DNA from: Desulfovibrionales bacterium
GTDB lineage: Bacteria > Desulfobacterota > Desulfovibrionia > Desulfovibrionales > Desulfovibrionaceae
Length of the DNA stretch: 34,399 nucleotides
NCBI GenBank assembly: GCA_030156255.1
Contig: JASGMV010000044.1
Span: 1-34,399 of the forward strand
Direction: 5' to 3'
Below the pieces are notes generated by a model. It did not search any database. It saw only the letters and a list, made by a program, of their open reading frames with translations, and had not been told where the DNA came from. The stretch's first letter is position 1. The number at the start of each line of letters is the position of its first letter. A program made the position numbers and the translations under genes. Below, one piece after another: positions 23,831 to 32,210 of the stretch.

Positions 23831-25831
23831 CTATACGTCGCCAAGCATCTCCAGCACATTGCGCACGGCGTTCTCCACCGTAAAGCCGAAACGCTCGAAC
23901 AGCGCCTTGCCCGGTCCCGAGCAACCATAGCGGTTGATGGACATGATGCGCCCCTTCGGGCCGGCGACGCAGCGCCAGAGATATGGCGCAGCCGCTTCGA
24001 TCACCAACCGGGCCGTGACGGCCTCCGGCAGAACGCGAGCCTGATACGCGGGGTCCTGGGCCTCGAAGCGATCCATGCACGGCATGGAAACCACGCGAAC
24101 CCTGTGTCCGCGCTTCGAAAGCTCCTTGGCGGCCTCCAGGGCCAGATGGACCTCGGAGCCCGAGGCGACGGCGATGGCGTCGATTCCACCCTCCGGCTCG
24201 TACACCACGTAGCCGCCGCGCCGCATGTCGGCCCTGCTGGACGGATCGGCCTTGAGCGGCGGCAAGCCTTGGCGGCTCAGCGCCAAGCAGGTCGCTCCCT
24301 GGCGACGCAGGGCCTCGCCCCAGGCCACGGCGGTCTCCAGGTCGTCGGCCGGACGCCACACTTCAAGCAGCGGCATGACCCGCAAGGCGGCCAGATGCTC
24401 GATTGGCTGGTGCGTGGGACCGTCTTCCCCCACGCCGATGGAGTCATGGGTCAGCACGAAAATGGAGCGTATTCCCATGAGCGATGCGCTGCGAAGCGCG
24501 CTGCGCATATAGTCGGAGAACACCAGAAAAGTTCCGCCATAGGGAATGAAGCCCTTGTGCAGGGCAATGCCGCTCATGATGGCGGCCATGGCGAACTCGC
24601 GCACGCCGTATTCGATGTAATTCCCGCCATAGTTTTCTGCGGTTACGGCGATGGAAGACTTCGTTTTGGTGTTGTTGGACCCCGAAAGATCGCACGAACC
24701 GCCGGCCAGCTCCGGCAGAAGCTCCACCAGCTTTTCCAGGACCATGCCCGAAGCCTTGCGTGTGGCCACGGGTTTGTCCTGCGCGGCCATCTCCTTCAGA
24801 ATCGCCTCCAGCCCGGCGTCAAAGCCGTCGGGCAATTCTCCGGCCGTGCGGCGGGAGAACTCGGCGGCCAGCTCCGGATATTGCTTCGCATAGGCGTCGA
24901 ACAATTTCCGCCAGGCGTCCTCGGACTCGGCGCCCTTTGCCCTGGCGTCAAAAGACCGGTACACGTCTTCGGGCACGGCGAAGGGCTCCTCGTTCGCCCA
25001 GCCAAGCGTCCTGCGGGTGTTCAAAATCTCTTCCGACCCCAGCGGCGAACCATGGCAGCTCGACTTGCCCGCGGCGTTGGGCGCGCCGCAACCGATGGTG
25101 GTCTTGCAGCAGATGAGGCTCGGCCGGGACGCGTCCGCGCGGGCCTCGGCGATGGCTCGCCGCACGGCCTCGGCGTCGTGCCCGTCAACGCTCCACACGC
25201 CCCAGCCGTAAGACTCGAACCGCTTGGGCGTGTTGTCCCGGAACCAGCCATCCACCGGTCCGTCGATGGAAATGCCGTTGTCGTCGTAAAGAACGACAAG
25301 CTTGCCGAGCCTCAAGGTTCCGGCCAGGGAACAGGCCTCGTGGCTGATGCCCTCCATGAGGCAGCCGTCGCCCACGGTGGCGTAGGTGTAGTGGTCCACC
25401 ACCGGGAAATCCGGCCGGTTGAACCGGGCGGCCATCATGCGCTCGGCCAGGGCCATGCCCACGGCGTTGGCGACTCCCTGGCCCAAAGGCCCGGTGGTGG
25501 TCTCGACGCCAGGAGTGTGCCCGTATTCGGGGTGCCCCGGCGTTTTGGACCCGGGTTGGCGGAACTGCTTGAGGTCCTCGATGGACAGATCGTAGCCGGT
25601 GAGGTGGAGCAGGCTGTACAACAGCATGGAGGCGTGGCCGTTGGAAAGGACGAAACGGTCGCGGTCGGGCCACTGCGGATCGGCGGGATTGTGTTTCAAA
25701 AAGTCGCTCCACAAAACTTCGGCGAAATCGGCCATGCCCAGAGGCGCCCCCGGATGTCCTGATTTTGCCTTATCAATGGCGTCGATGCTGAGGACGCGGA
25801 TAGCGTCGGCTCGTTCTTTCCGGGTAGACAT
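23831..25831 (-). CDS. tkt: Transketolase
   Basis: 666 residues from ATG 25831 (ribosome site AAGGAG); a longer frame exists upstream but has none. Transketolase moves two-carbon units between sugar phosphates with thiamine diphosphate. Family marks: [12 protein letters not shown], the TPP motif [13 protein letters not shown], and in the C-terminal half [20 protein letters not shown]. It ends in TAG (23831-23833) at the normal C-terminus ([11 protein letters not shown]); readthrough would add only 23 residues to a TAA. So TAG works as stop for a chromosomal gene. The upstream gap (25832-26047) holds TTGACA on the minus strand, with no good -10. Confidence 0.96.
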   Translation of the reverse strand: MSTRKERADAIRVLSIDAIDKAKSGHPGAPLGMADFAEVLWSDFLKHNPADPQWPDRDRFVLSNGHASMLLYSLLHLTGYDLSIEDLKQFRQPGSKTPGHPEYGHTPGVETTTGPLGQGVANAVGMALAERMMAARFNRPDFPVVDHYTYATVGDGCLMEGISHEACSLAGTLRLGKLVVLYDDNGISIDGPVDGWFRDNTPKRFESYGWGVWSVDGHDAEAVRRAIAEARADASRPSLICCKTTIGCGAPNAAGKSSCHGSPLGSEEILNTRRTLGWANEEPFAVPEDVYRSFDARAKGAESEDAWRKLFDAYAKQYPELAAEFSRRTAGELPDGFDAGLEAILKEMAAQDKPVATRKASGMVLEKLVELLPELAGGSCDLSGSNNTKTKSSIAVTAENYGGNYIEYGVREFAMAAIMSGIALHKGFIPYGGTFLVFSDYMRSALRSASLMGIRSIFVLTHDSIGVGEDGPTHQPIEHLAALRVMPLLEVWRPADDLETAVAWGEALRRQGATCLALSRQGLPPLKADPSSRADMRRGGYVVYEPEGGIDAIAVASGSEVHLALEAAKELSKRGHRVRVVSMPCMDRFEAQDPAYQARVLPEAVTARLVIEAAAPYLWRCVAGPKGRIMSINRYGCSGPGKALFERFGFTVENAVRNVLEMLGDV

Positions 25832-26047
25832 GCGCTCTCCTTGGCTGTGTGGCTTCATGGCGTCGAACGGCTCCGCTCGCCGCCCGCTCGGGAAGGGGAT
25901 ATCTCACTTGAAGCGATAATATGTCAACATGGTTACAACAGGGACAATGAGACGGGAACGGGCGGGAGTAAAGCGCTTCGGAACACGCCGGTGAGAGATT
26001 CCGGCCGACGCTGTGCGACGGTCAACGCATGGCGGCAAGCCTGTTTT

Positions 26048-26821
26048 TCAGGCTCTGTGCTTCTCGATCAGAAGGATCATGTCCCGGGCCGGCGCGAAGT
26101 CGGGATTGAGTTTTTCGGCCTTGCGCAGGTGCTCCAACGCCTTGTCGTAGCTCCCGTCGTCATAATAGATGCGCGCAACGTTGAAATGCAGATGCTCGTC
26201 GTTCGGATCGTACTCCAAGGCCTTGCGGTAATACTCCAGGCCTTCCTTATACATATGGCGCTTGCGCAGCTTGATGCCGAATTCGTTGAAAAGATGTTTG
26301 TTGTCCCGGGCGAAGGCGAAATCCAGTCCGATGATCTTTTCGAAGATGACGCCGGCCTTTTCGAGCTGGTTGGAGTCCAGGTAGGTCACGCCCAAACCGA
26401 AGGTGGCCCTGAGATTGTCCGGGTCGATGGACAAGGCTTCCTGGTATTTGTTCTCGGCCAGATTATGCTTGCCCTTTTCACGCAGCCTGTCGGCCTTTTC
26501 CAAATTATGGTTCAAAGACTCGAGAGCCGGCTTGACCTTGTTGAAATAGATGAGCGGCTCGGGTTGAAAACGGGACAGAAAAACCTGCTCCTCCATGGGC
26601 TGTTTGGCCCCGGAGGGCAGATAATCCCTGTTCAGAGGTTGGAGAAAGATGTCGCCGCTATCCGCTTTGCAGGCATAAAAATAGATGCAGGGCTCGCTCC
26701 CTTCCATGCTCTCGCCGGGAACCAACCCGCCGTCCTTGTCCGAAACCACGATTTCGAACTGTTTCGACTTCATAGATCCGGCCAAAACCACCTCCGCAAC
26801 CCAGGGGTGAAGAGGATTCAT
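26048..26821 (-). CDS. Tetratricopeptide-repeat protein
   Basis: 257 residues. The first 100 are an unrecognised domain, beginning MNPLHPWVAEVVLAG with PilZ-like or adaptor character unclear. From about 115 on, TPR units follow (AENKYQEALSIDPDNLRATFGLG, cut here to the idea of YxxAL and DPDN patterns; later EYYRKALEYDPNDEHLHFN). TPR domains mediate protein-protein binding. No signal peptide, so cytoplasmic. Stands alone on the minus strand. Ends in TGA. Partner unknown. Confidence 0.75.
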   Translation of the reverse strand: MNPLHPWVAEVVLAGSMKSKQFEIVVSDKDGGLVPGESMEGSEPCIYFYACKADSGDIFLQPLNRDYLPSGAKQPMEEQVFLSRFQPEPLIYFNKVKPALESLNHNLEKADRLREKGKHNLAENKYQEALSIDPDNLRATFGLGVTYLDSNQLEKAGVIFEKIIGLDFAFARDNKHLFNEFGIKLRKRHMYKEGLEYYRKALEYDPNDEHLHFNVARIYYDDGSYDKALEHLRKAEKLNPDFAPARDMILLIEKHRA

Positions 26822-26982
26822 CCAGCCTGACTTCTAGAATAACGGATACCCCGTCTTTCGCCTGAAATCCAGCCGGAAGCCCGCCGAAAAGCGTCGCAGT
26901 CCGGGTTCTTCTTCATAACGTCCCGAAACTGGACGAAAAAAAGTAAAAAAAATTTCGGCGAAGAAGGAAGGGTGCGATGGGT

Positions 26983-27213
26983 TTATTGGCTTGCGGCGTT
27001 CGGATTCGGCTCGAAATAGTCTACAAAATTGTCGATAAATCTCGCCAACTCCTCCATTTCCATGGCGATTCTATCGAAATCTTCGACACTCAAATTTTCT
27101 GGTTCGTTATGCAAAAAAAAGTCCGCACGCTGCCGCAACGCCAAGCAGACTGTGGCGATGTCCTTCAGACACTGCTTGCGATTCATGCTCTTCCCGTCAG
27201 AATTTTCATCCAT
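26983..27213 (-). CDS. Small acidic helical protein
   Basis: 76 residues from ATG 27213 (MDENSDGKSMNRKQ); no strong ribosome site. Acidic and helical (VEDFDRIAMEMEELARFIDN). Unrecognised. Ends in TAA. Flanking non-coding sequence at 27214-27484 shows no further gene. Confidence 0.5.
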   Translation of the reverse strand: MDENSDGKSMNRKQCLKDIATVCLALRQRADFFLHNEPENLSVEDFDRIAMEMEELARFIDNFVDYFEPNPNAASQ

Positions 27214-27484
27214 AGAAAAGATGATAGCTGATTTAAAAAACCAAGGCAACCATCCTCATAACGCAGAAACGCGAAAACGAACAGGTCCAGCGCTCCGGCC
27301 CGAAACAGTTTTCTCCAAAGGCGCCGCATAAAGTCGGCCGGAATGGACGCTTCAAAGCCCACAAAACGAACTCTTACGAAACATTCCCCGCGCTCATCCT
27401 GCAACTGTCCGACAGCCGGCGGCGTGGACTTGTTGATCCGGATACAGTAAAGACGATGCGCTGCATTCCATCGAGGAGCTGGCG

Positions 27485-28111
27485 GTGATCGACTACATTA
27501 CAACGGGAACCGTGTTGGGGTTATCCGCAGGTCTCGCCCCCGGACCGCTTCTGGCGCTTGTCATCTCCGAGACGTTGCAGCGCGGGGTCAAAGCGGGCGT
27601 CGGCGTCGCGCTTTCCCCGATCGTGACGGATCTTCCCATCATCCTGCTGACGTTGCTCCTTCTGGCGCAATTGTCCGGATTACACGATGTGCTGGGAATC
27701 ATCTCACTCCTCGGCGGCGCCGTCATTCTGCACATGGGGATCGACAGCCTTCGCCCCAATCCCACGGAATGCGTCGGCTCGGGAACGGGGCGGCGGTCGT
27801 TGATGAAAGGAGTGCTGGCGAACGCCTGCAACCCCCATCCCTATCTGTTTTGGCTGAGCGTCGGGGGGCCGATCATGAGCAAGGCTCTGAGCCAGGGAAT
27901 CGCCGCGCTTGCCGCCTTTATCGGGTGCTTCTACCTCTCCCTGATCGGGGCCAAAGTTCTCCTCGCCATTTTGGTCGGCCGCTCAAGAAATTTCCTGACC
28001 AGCGCGCTGTACACGTATATCTTGCGCTTCCTGGGCCTGGCGTTGTGCGTCCTGGCCTTTTTCCTCTTTCGGGAGGGATTCTATCTGTTGGGAATCATGC
28101 ATCGGGGGTAG
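27485..28111 (+). CDS. LysE-family amino-acid exporter
   Basis: 208 residues with GTG start 27485 (ribosome site GAGGAG). About six membrane helices; the N-terminal GLSAGLAPGPLLALV is the conserved LysE/RhtB signature. It would export amino acids or similar small molecules. It ends in TAG (28109-28111) where the family normally ends; reading on would run into about 340 out-of-frame codons of the next gene, so here TAG must be stop. Confidence 0.85.
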   Translation: MIDYITTGTVLGLSAGLAPGPLLALVISETLQRGVKAGVGVALSPIVTDLPIILLTLLLLAQLSGLHDVLGIISLLGGAVILHMGIDSLRPNPTECVGSGTGRRSLMKGVLANACNPHPYLFWLSVGGPIMSKALSQGIAALAAFIGCFYLSLIGAKVLLAILVGRSRNFLTSALYTYILRFLGLALCVLAFFLFREGFYLLGIMHRG

Positions 28112-28177
28112 CCCGCAGTTGTGCGGCGCGGAGAAAACGCGGCCGGACGGCAGGCGCGAGGGCCTCTCCCCGCGCGT

Positions 28178-28218
28178 TGTTTCATCTTCGGTTTCATGTT
28201 ACGTGAAACACATGAAAC
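28178..28218. promoter_or_regulatory. Activator-binding repeats before the sigma-54 regulator gene
   Basis: TGTTTCA at 28178-28184, GTTTCA at 28191-28196, TGAAACA at 28204-28210 and ATGAAAC at 28212-28218 form nested inverted repeats, the centre one being GTTTCA-N7-TGAAAC. The last copy covers the start codon of the regulator gene, which suggests autoregulation. Confidence 0.55.
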
Positions 28219-29594
28219 GGCTGCAAACGCCCATTCCCCCGGAACTCATCCTCGACCACCTGGCCGTGGGCGTCTTCACCGTGGACCCGGACTTCCTCAT
28301 CACGTCGTTCAACGCCCAGGCCGAGGAGTTGACCGGCTTCACCCGAAAGGAGGCCCTGGGCCGGCGCTGCTACGAAATCTTTCGCGCGGACATGTGCTTC
28401 GAAGGCCACTGCGCCCTGCGCAGAGCCATGGACAGCAAGTCCAGCATCGTCCGGGAGCGGGCCAACATCCTGGACAAACGCAACCAGGAGCGGCCGGTGG
28501 AAATCTCCGCCGCCGTGCTGCGGGACAAAACCGGGGCCATCATCGGAGGGGTGGAGACCATCCAGGACGACTCCAACCGGGCCGCCTTGGAGAAACAGGT
28601 CAAAGCCTCCTACTCGTTCGGGGACGTCATCGGCAAAAGCCCGGCCATGCAGACCCTGTTCGAGGCGCTGCCCGTGCTCTCGGCCACGGACTCCACCATG
28701 CTCATCCTGGGCGAAACCGGAACGGGCAAGGGACTCACGGCCCGGGCCGCGCACAACGCCAGCCCGCGCCGCGAAGGGCCGTTCGTCAAGGTCAATTGCG
28801 CAGCCCTGCCCGCCCCTTTGCTGGAGTCCGAACTGTTCGGCTACCGCAAGGGCGCCTTCACCGACGCGCGATCCGACAAACCCGGCATGTTCGAACTGGC
28901 CCACGGCGGAACCATCTTTCTGGACGAAATCGGGGAGATGGACATCGGGCTGCAAGCCAAGCTGCTGCAAGTCCTGGAGGACAAGGAGTTCTACCCGCTG
29001 GGCGGGGTCCGCCCCGTCAAGGCGGACGCGCGGGTCATCGCCTCCACCAACCGCGATCTCGCGTCCATGGTCCGGGAAAAACGCTTCCGGGACGACCTGT
29101 ACTACCGGCTGCAAGTGGCGCAGTTGGAGCTTCCGCCCTTGCGCGAGCGCCGTGAAGACATCCCGCTGCTGGCCGCCCGCTTCCTCCAGGAGCAGGGCGC
29201 GTTGGAGGGCCATACGGCCCGGGGACTCAGCAGCGCCGCCCTGAAATTGCTCATGGAGTATGGCTTCCCGGGCAACGTCCGGGAGCTGCGCAACATTCTG
29301 GAGTACGCCGCCGCCCTGAAGCCGGGCGGACGCATCGAACCGGCCGACATGCCGCGCTATCTGCTCCGGATCGACTGCCCGCCGGCCGGAGCGCAGCGAG
29401 CGGCCGCGGCGGAAACCGCGCCGCAGTCCGATTCGACGCCCGATCCGACGCCGGAGCGCAGCGAAACCGAGCGAAAAGCCGTAACGGACGCCTTGCACCA
29501 GGCGAAGGGCTCCCGCAGCGAGACGGCCAGACTGTTGGGGATCAGCCGGACCACGCTCTGGCGCAAGATGAAGCAATTGGGCCTGGGCTGGTGA
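28212..29594 (+). CDS. PAS-AAA-Fis sigma-54-dependent activator
   Basis: 460 residues from ATG 28212; longer frames upstream overlap the operator. The PAS sensor at about 10-125 has cysteines C53, C62 and C67 in a CYEIFRADMCFEGHC context, seen in redox- or metal-sensing PAS regulators. The AAA domain has Walker A GETGTGKG (167-174), GAFTDA (214-219) in place of GAFTGA, and Walker B TIFLDEIG (234-241). A Fis helix-turn-helix is at about 420-455. It should activate the sigma-54 promoter at 29702 and bind the TGAAAC/GTTTCA repeats on both sides of its gene. Ends in TGA. Confidence 0.92.
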   Translation: MKRLQTPIPPELILDHLAVGVFTVDPDFLITSFNAQAEELTGFTRKEALGRRCYEIFRADMCFEGHCALRRAMDSKSSIVRERANILDKRNQERPVEISAAVLRDKTGAIIGGVETIQDDSNRAALEKQVKASYSFGDVIGKSPAMQTLFEALPVLSATDSTMLILGETGTGKGLTARAAHNASPRREGPFVKVNCAALPAPLLESELFGYRKGAFTDARSDKPGMFELAHGGTIFLDEIGEMDIGLQAKLLQVLEDKEFYPLGGVRPVKADARVIASTNRDLASMVREKRFRDDLYYRLQVAQLELPPLRERREDIPLLAARFLQEQGALEGHTARGLSSAALKLLMEYGFPGNVRELRNILEYAAALKPGGRIEPADMPRYLLRIDCPPAGAQRAAAAETAPQSDSTPDPTPERSETERKAVTDALHQAKGSRSETARLLGISRTTLWRKMKQLGLGW

Positions 29595-29637
29595 AACACT
29601 TGTTAACATTTCTAAACAATTGTTTCAACTTGTTTCA
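29592..29637. promoter_or_regulatory. Upstream activating repeats of the cytochrome operon
   Basis: TGAAACA at 29592-29598 (overlapping the regulator stop), then TGTTTCA at 29621-29627 and at 29631-29637, plus the palindrome AAACAATTGTTT at 29614-29625. They match the repeats before the regulator gene and lie 65 to 110 bases upstream of the sigma-54 promoter, a normal enhancer distance. Confidence 0.6.
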
Positions 29638-29701
29638 AAAATTCATATACAACGACGCCAAGCAAAACTCCAACCATATGAAATACATGAACATAACAGT
29701 C

Positions 29702-29717
29702 TGGAACAGTTCGTGCA
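29702..29717 (+). promoter_or_regulatory. Sigma-54 promoter
   Basis: TGGAACAGTTCGTGCA keeps GG at -24 and GC at -12 with exactly 10 bases between. It lies 22 bases before the GTG start of the first operon gene and just downstream of a sigma-54 activator gene with its repeats. Confidence 0.75.
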
Positions 29718-29739
29718 GACTTCCGCCCGAGGTGGCGCT

Positions 29740-30069
29740 GTGAAGACGATAGCAGCCCTGTGCCTGTGGGAAGAGCGCATCGCTCCCCGCTACGACCGCT
29801 CCCAGAAGGTTCTGGTCGTCCATCTGGACCACGGGAAGGCGGTCGAAGCATCGACCATCGCCGTGGAGCATCTGGACCGCGAAGAGCTGTGCAAGACGCT
29901 CATTGCGATGAAGATCAACACGCTCATTTGCGGGGGCGTGGTCGATCCTTGCCGGCGGACCTTGGAGCAGGCCGGCGTGAAGATCATCGACAACGTCATC
30001 GGCAGCCCCCAGGCAGTGCTCTCGCGCCACCTCGCCGGCGCGCTATCGTCCGGGACGGTCGTGGACTGA
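29740..30069 (+). CDS. NifX/NifB-type cofactor-binding domain protein
   Basis: 109 residues from GTG 29740 (ribosome site GAGGTGG); an in-frame ATG at 29620 would overlap the sigma-54 promoter. The single domain resembles the dinitrogenase iron-molybdenum cofactor family (NifX/NifY/VnfX and NifB C-terminus): AALCLWEERIAPRYDRSQKV, then KINTLICGGVV, with a DNVIGSPQAVL end. Such proteins bind iron-sulfur or metal clusters; several redox operons of sulfate reducers contain one. First gene of the cytochrome operon. Ends in TGA. Confidence 0.75.
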   Translation: MKTIAALCLWEERIAPRYDRSQKVLVVHLDHGKAVEASTIAVEHLDREELCKTLIAMKINTLICGGVVDPCRRTLEQAGVKIIDNVIGSPQAVLSRHLAGALSSGTVVD

Positions 30070-30132
30070 CCGAAGAACCGGACGGCGGCGTCTCCGGCGG
30101 GAGCCAGGGCTTACGCATGCAAGGAGATCGCC

Positions 30133-31047
30133 ATGAAGTTGACCCGTCGAGGATTCTTCGCATTGGCCGGAGCGACCGCGGCGGCGGCCGCGCCCGGCGC
30201 AGCCTGCGCCTGGGAGTCCAAGGCGCCGGAAAACCCCTACAGCTGTCTGGTGGACATCACCCGCTGCATCGGCTGCCGCAAGTGCGAGCAGGCCTGCAAC
30301 GAGGTCAACCACCTGCCCCCGCCCGCAACCCCGTTCGACGACGCCCGGGTCTTCGACGCCCAGCGCCGGCCCGACGAAAAAACGTACACCGTGGTCAACC
30401 GGTTCGAGACCGGACGGCTCGACGAGCGCGGCCAGTCCGCGCCGGCTTACGCCAAAATCCAGTGCATGCACTGCCAGGACCCGGCCTGCGCCTCGGCCTG
30501 CATCACCGGCGCGCTGTCCAAAAAGGACAACGGCGCGGTCCATTACGAGGTCACGCGCTGCATCGGTTGCCGGTACTGCATGGTGGCCTGCCCGTTCCAG
30601 ATTCCGGCCTACGAATACCACAATGCGCTCACCCCGGAGGTGCGCAAGTGCACGTTCTGCTTCGAGCGCATCACCAACGAGGGCAAGGCGCCGGGCTGCG
30701 CCTCCATCTGTCCGGTGGAGGCCATCACCTTCGGCCGGCGGGCCGAGCTGCTGGAAACGGCCAAGGAGCGCATCCGCAAGGACCCGGCCCGTTACGTGGA
30801 CCACGTCTACGGCGAGCATGAGGTGGGCGGAACGAGCTGGTTGTACGTGTCCGGCGTCCCCTTCGAGCGCATCGGCTTCCAGAAGCTGCCCGCGGCCCCG
30901 CCGCCCAAGACCACGGAGACCATCCAGCACGCGCTGTTCAGCTATCTGTGGTCGCCGGCGCTGCTGTTCGGCGCATTGGGCGGGGTCATGGCCCTGACCC
31001 ATCGCGGCGAAGACAAAAACCAACAAGACAAGGGGGAGCGGTCATGA
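30133..31047 (+). CDS. Tat-exported ferredoxin-type subunit (HmcB/DmsB-like)
   Basis: 304 residues; ribosome site AAGGAG. Twin-arginine signal [11 protein letters not shown], so exported folded. Cysteine groups [35 protein letters not shown] and CTFCFER...CASIC give four [4Fe-4S] clusters. A C-terminal hydrophobic segment (about 275-292) anchors it in the membrane. It should pass electrons between the NrfD-type membrane protein and the multiheme cytochrome in the periplasm. The stop overlaps the next start (ATGA at 31044-31047). Confidence 0.9.
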   Translation: MKLTRRGFFALAGATAAAAAPGAACAWESKAPENPYSCLVDITRCIGCRKCEQACNEVNHLPPPATPFDDARVFDAQRRPDEKTYTVVNRFETGRLDERGQSAPAYAKIQCMHCQDPACASACITGALSKKDNGAVHYEVTRCIGCRYCMVACPFQIPAYEYHNALTPEVRKCTFCFERITNEGKAPGCASICPVEAITFGRRAELLETAKERIRKDPARYVDHVYGEHEVGGTSWLYVSGVPFERIGFQKLPAAPPPKTTETIQHALFSYLWSPALLFGALGGVMALTHRGEDKNQQDKGERS

Positions 31048-32210
31048 GCCAGCATCCCGCGCCTGTTGCGCGGCCGTTCTGGACGCCCGGCGTCCTGGTC
31101 ATGGTCGGCTTCATGATCGCCGGCGGGCTTGCGCTGCTGTACCGCTTCACCGGCGGGCTCGGAGCCGTAAGCAATCTGGACAACGCCTATCCGTGGGGTT
31201 TGTGGATCGGCGTGGACGTGGCCTCGGGCGTGGCCCTGGCCGCAGGCGGATTCACCACCGCCTTTCTGGGCCACATTCTGGGCCGCGAGGCCTATGAACC
31301 CGTGGTCCGGCCGGCGCTGCTCACGGCGGCGCTGGGCTACACCTTCGTGGCCTTCGGGGTGTTCGTGGACATCGGCCGCTCGTGGGCCGTATGGAAACCA
31401 ATCATCTTCCAGAACCACAACTCGGCGCTGTTCGAGGTGGCCATCTGCGTCATGACCTACCTCTCGGTGCTCTGGATCGAGATGATCCCGATCATCGCCG
31501 AACGCTACGGGAAAAAGATTCCCTTGCTGGGCGCGTTGGACCGCGGTCTGTCGAAGTTCATGTGGGTGTTCATCATCCTCGGAGTGGTGCTTTCCTGCAT
31601 GCACCAGTCCAGCTTGGGAACGCTGATGGCCATCGCGCCCACCAAGGTCCATCCCCTCTGGTACACGCCGTGGCTGCCGCTTTTGTTCCTGCTCTCGGCT
31701 TTCGCCGTGGGCTACCCCATGGTGGTCGTGGAGACCACCATCGCCACGTCGTCCCTGAAGCTCGAGTCCGAAACGCCCGTGCTCTCCAGGCTGATCCGGT
31801 TCACCATTCTGACTCTGGGGTTGTACATGGCGATCAAATTCTGGGATCTCGCGGACCGCGGCGCCTTCATCTACCTGTGGGACGGCTCGGGCCGCTCCAT
31901 CGCCTTTTGGGCGGAGGTCGGGCTGGGCGTGATCCTGCCGTGGGTCTTGCTGCTCTTCCCGGGGGTGAGGGCCTCGCGCCGGGCGTTGTTCACGGTTTGC
32001 CTGTTCATCGTGGCCGGGGTGCTGCTGAACCGCATCAACGTGTTCATCACCGCCTTCGCGCCGCCCTTCGCCAATCACAACTATTATCCGGCCATGGGAG
32101 AAATCCTGGTCACGGCGGGCTGCGCGGCGACCATCATGTTCCTGTACCGCATCGGCGTGACCTATCTGCCGGTGCTCTCGGCCCGCAGGATTGAGGAGGT
32201 GGAGTCATGA
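31044..32210 (+). CDS. NrfD/HmcC-type membrane quinone oxidoreductase subunit
   Basis: 388 residues from ATG 31044, with GGGGAG before it. About ten hydrophobic segments, typical of the NrfD/PsrC/HmcC family, which binds quinones in the membrane and exchanges electrons with a periplasmic ferredoxin subunit. It carries no haem motif. Coupled to its neighbours by ATGA overlaps at both ends (31044-31047 and 32207-32210), which fits a fixed subunit ratio. Confidence 0.9.
   Translation: MSQHPAPVARPFWTPGVLVMVGFMIAGGLALLYRFTGGLGAVSNLDNAYPWGLWIGVDVASGVALAAGGFTTAFLGHILGREAYEPVVRPALLTAALGYTFVAFGVFVDIGRSWAVWKPIIFQNHNSALFEVAICVMTYLSVLWIEMIPIIAERYGKKIPLLGALDRGLSKFMWVFIILGVVLSCMHQSSLGTLMAIAPTKVHPLWYTPWLPLLFLLSAFAVGYPMVVVETTIATSSLKLESETPVLSRLIRFTILTLGLYMAIKFWDLADRGAFIYLWDGSGRSIAFWAEVGLGVILPWVLLLFPGVRASRRALFTVCLFIVAGVLLNRINVFITAFAPPFANHNYYPAMGEILVTAGCAATIMFLYRIGVTYLPVLSARRIEEVES

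Noticed and set aside
24104-25762. A 552-codon plus-strand frame
   Set aside because: Antisense to tkt, which is certain; low-complexity shadow.
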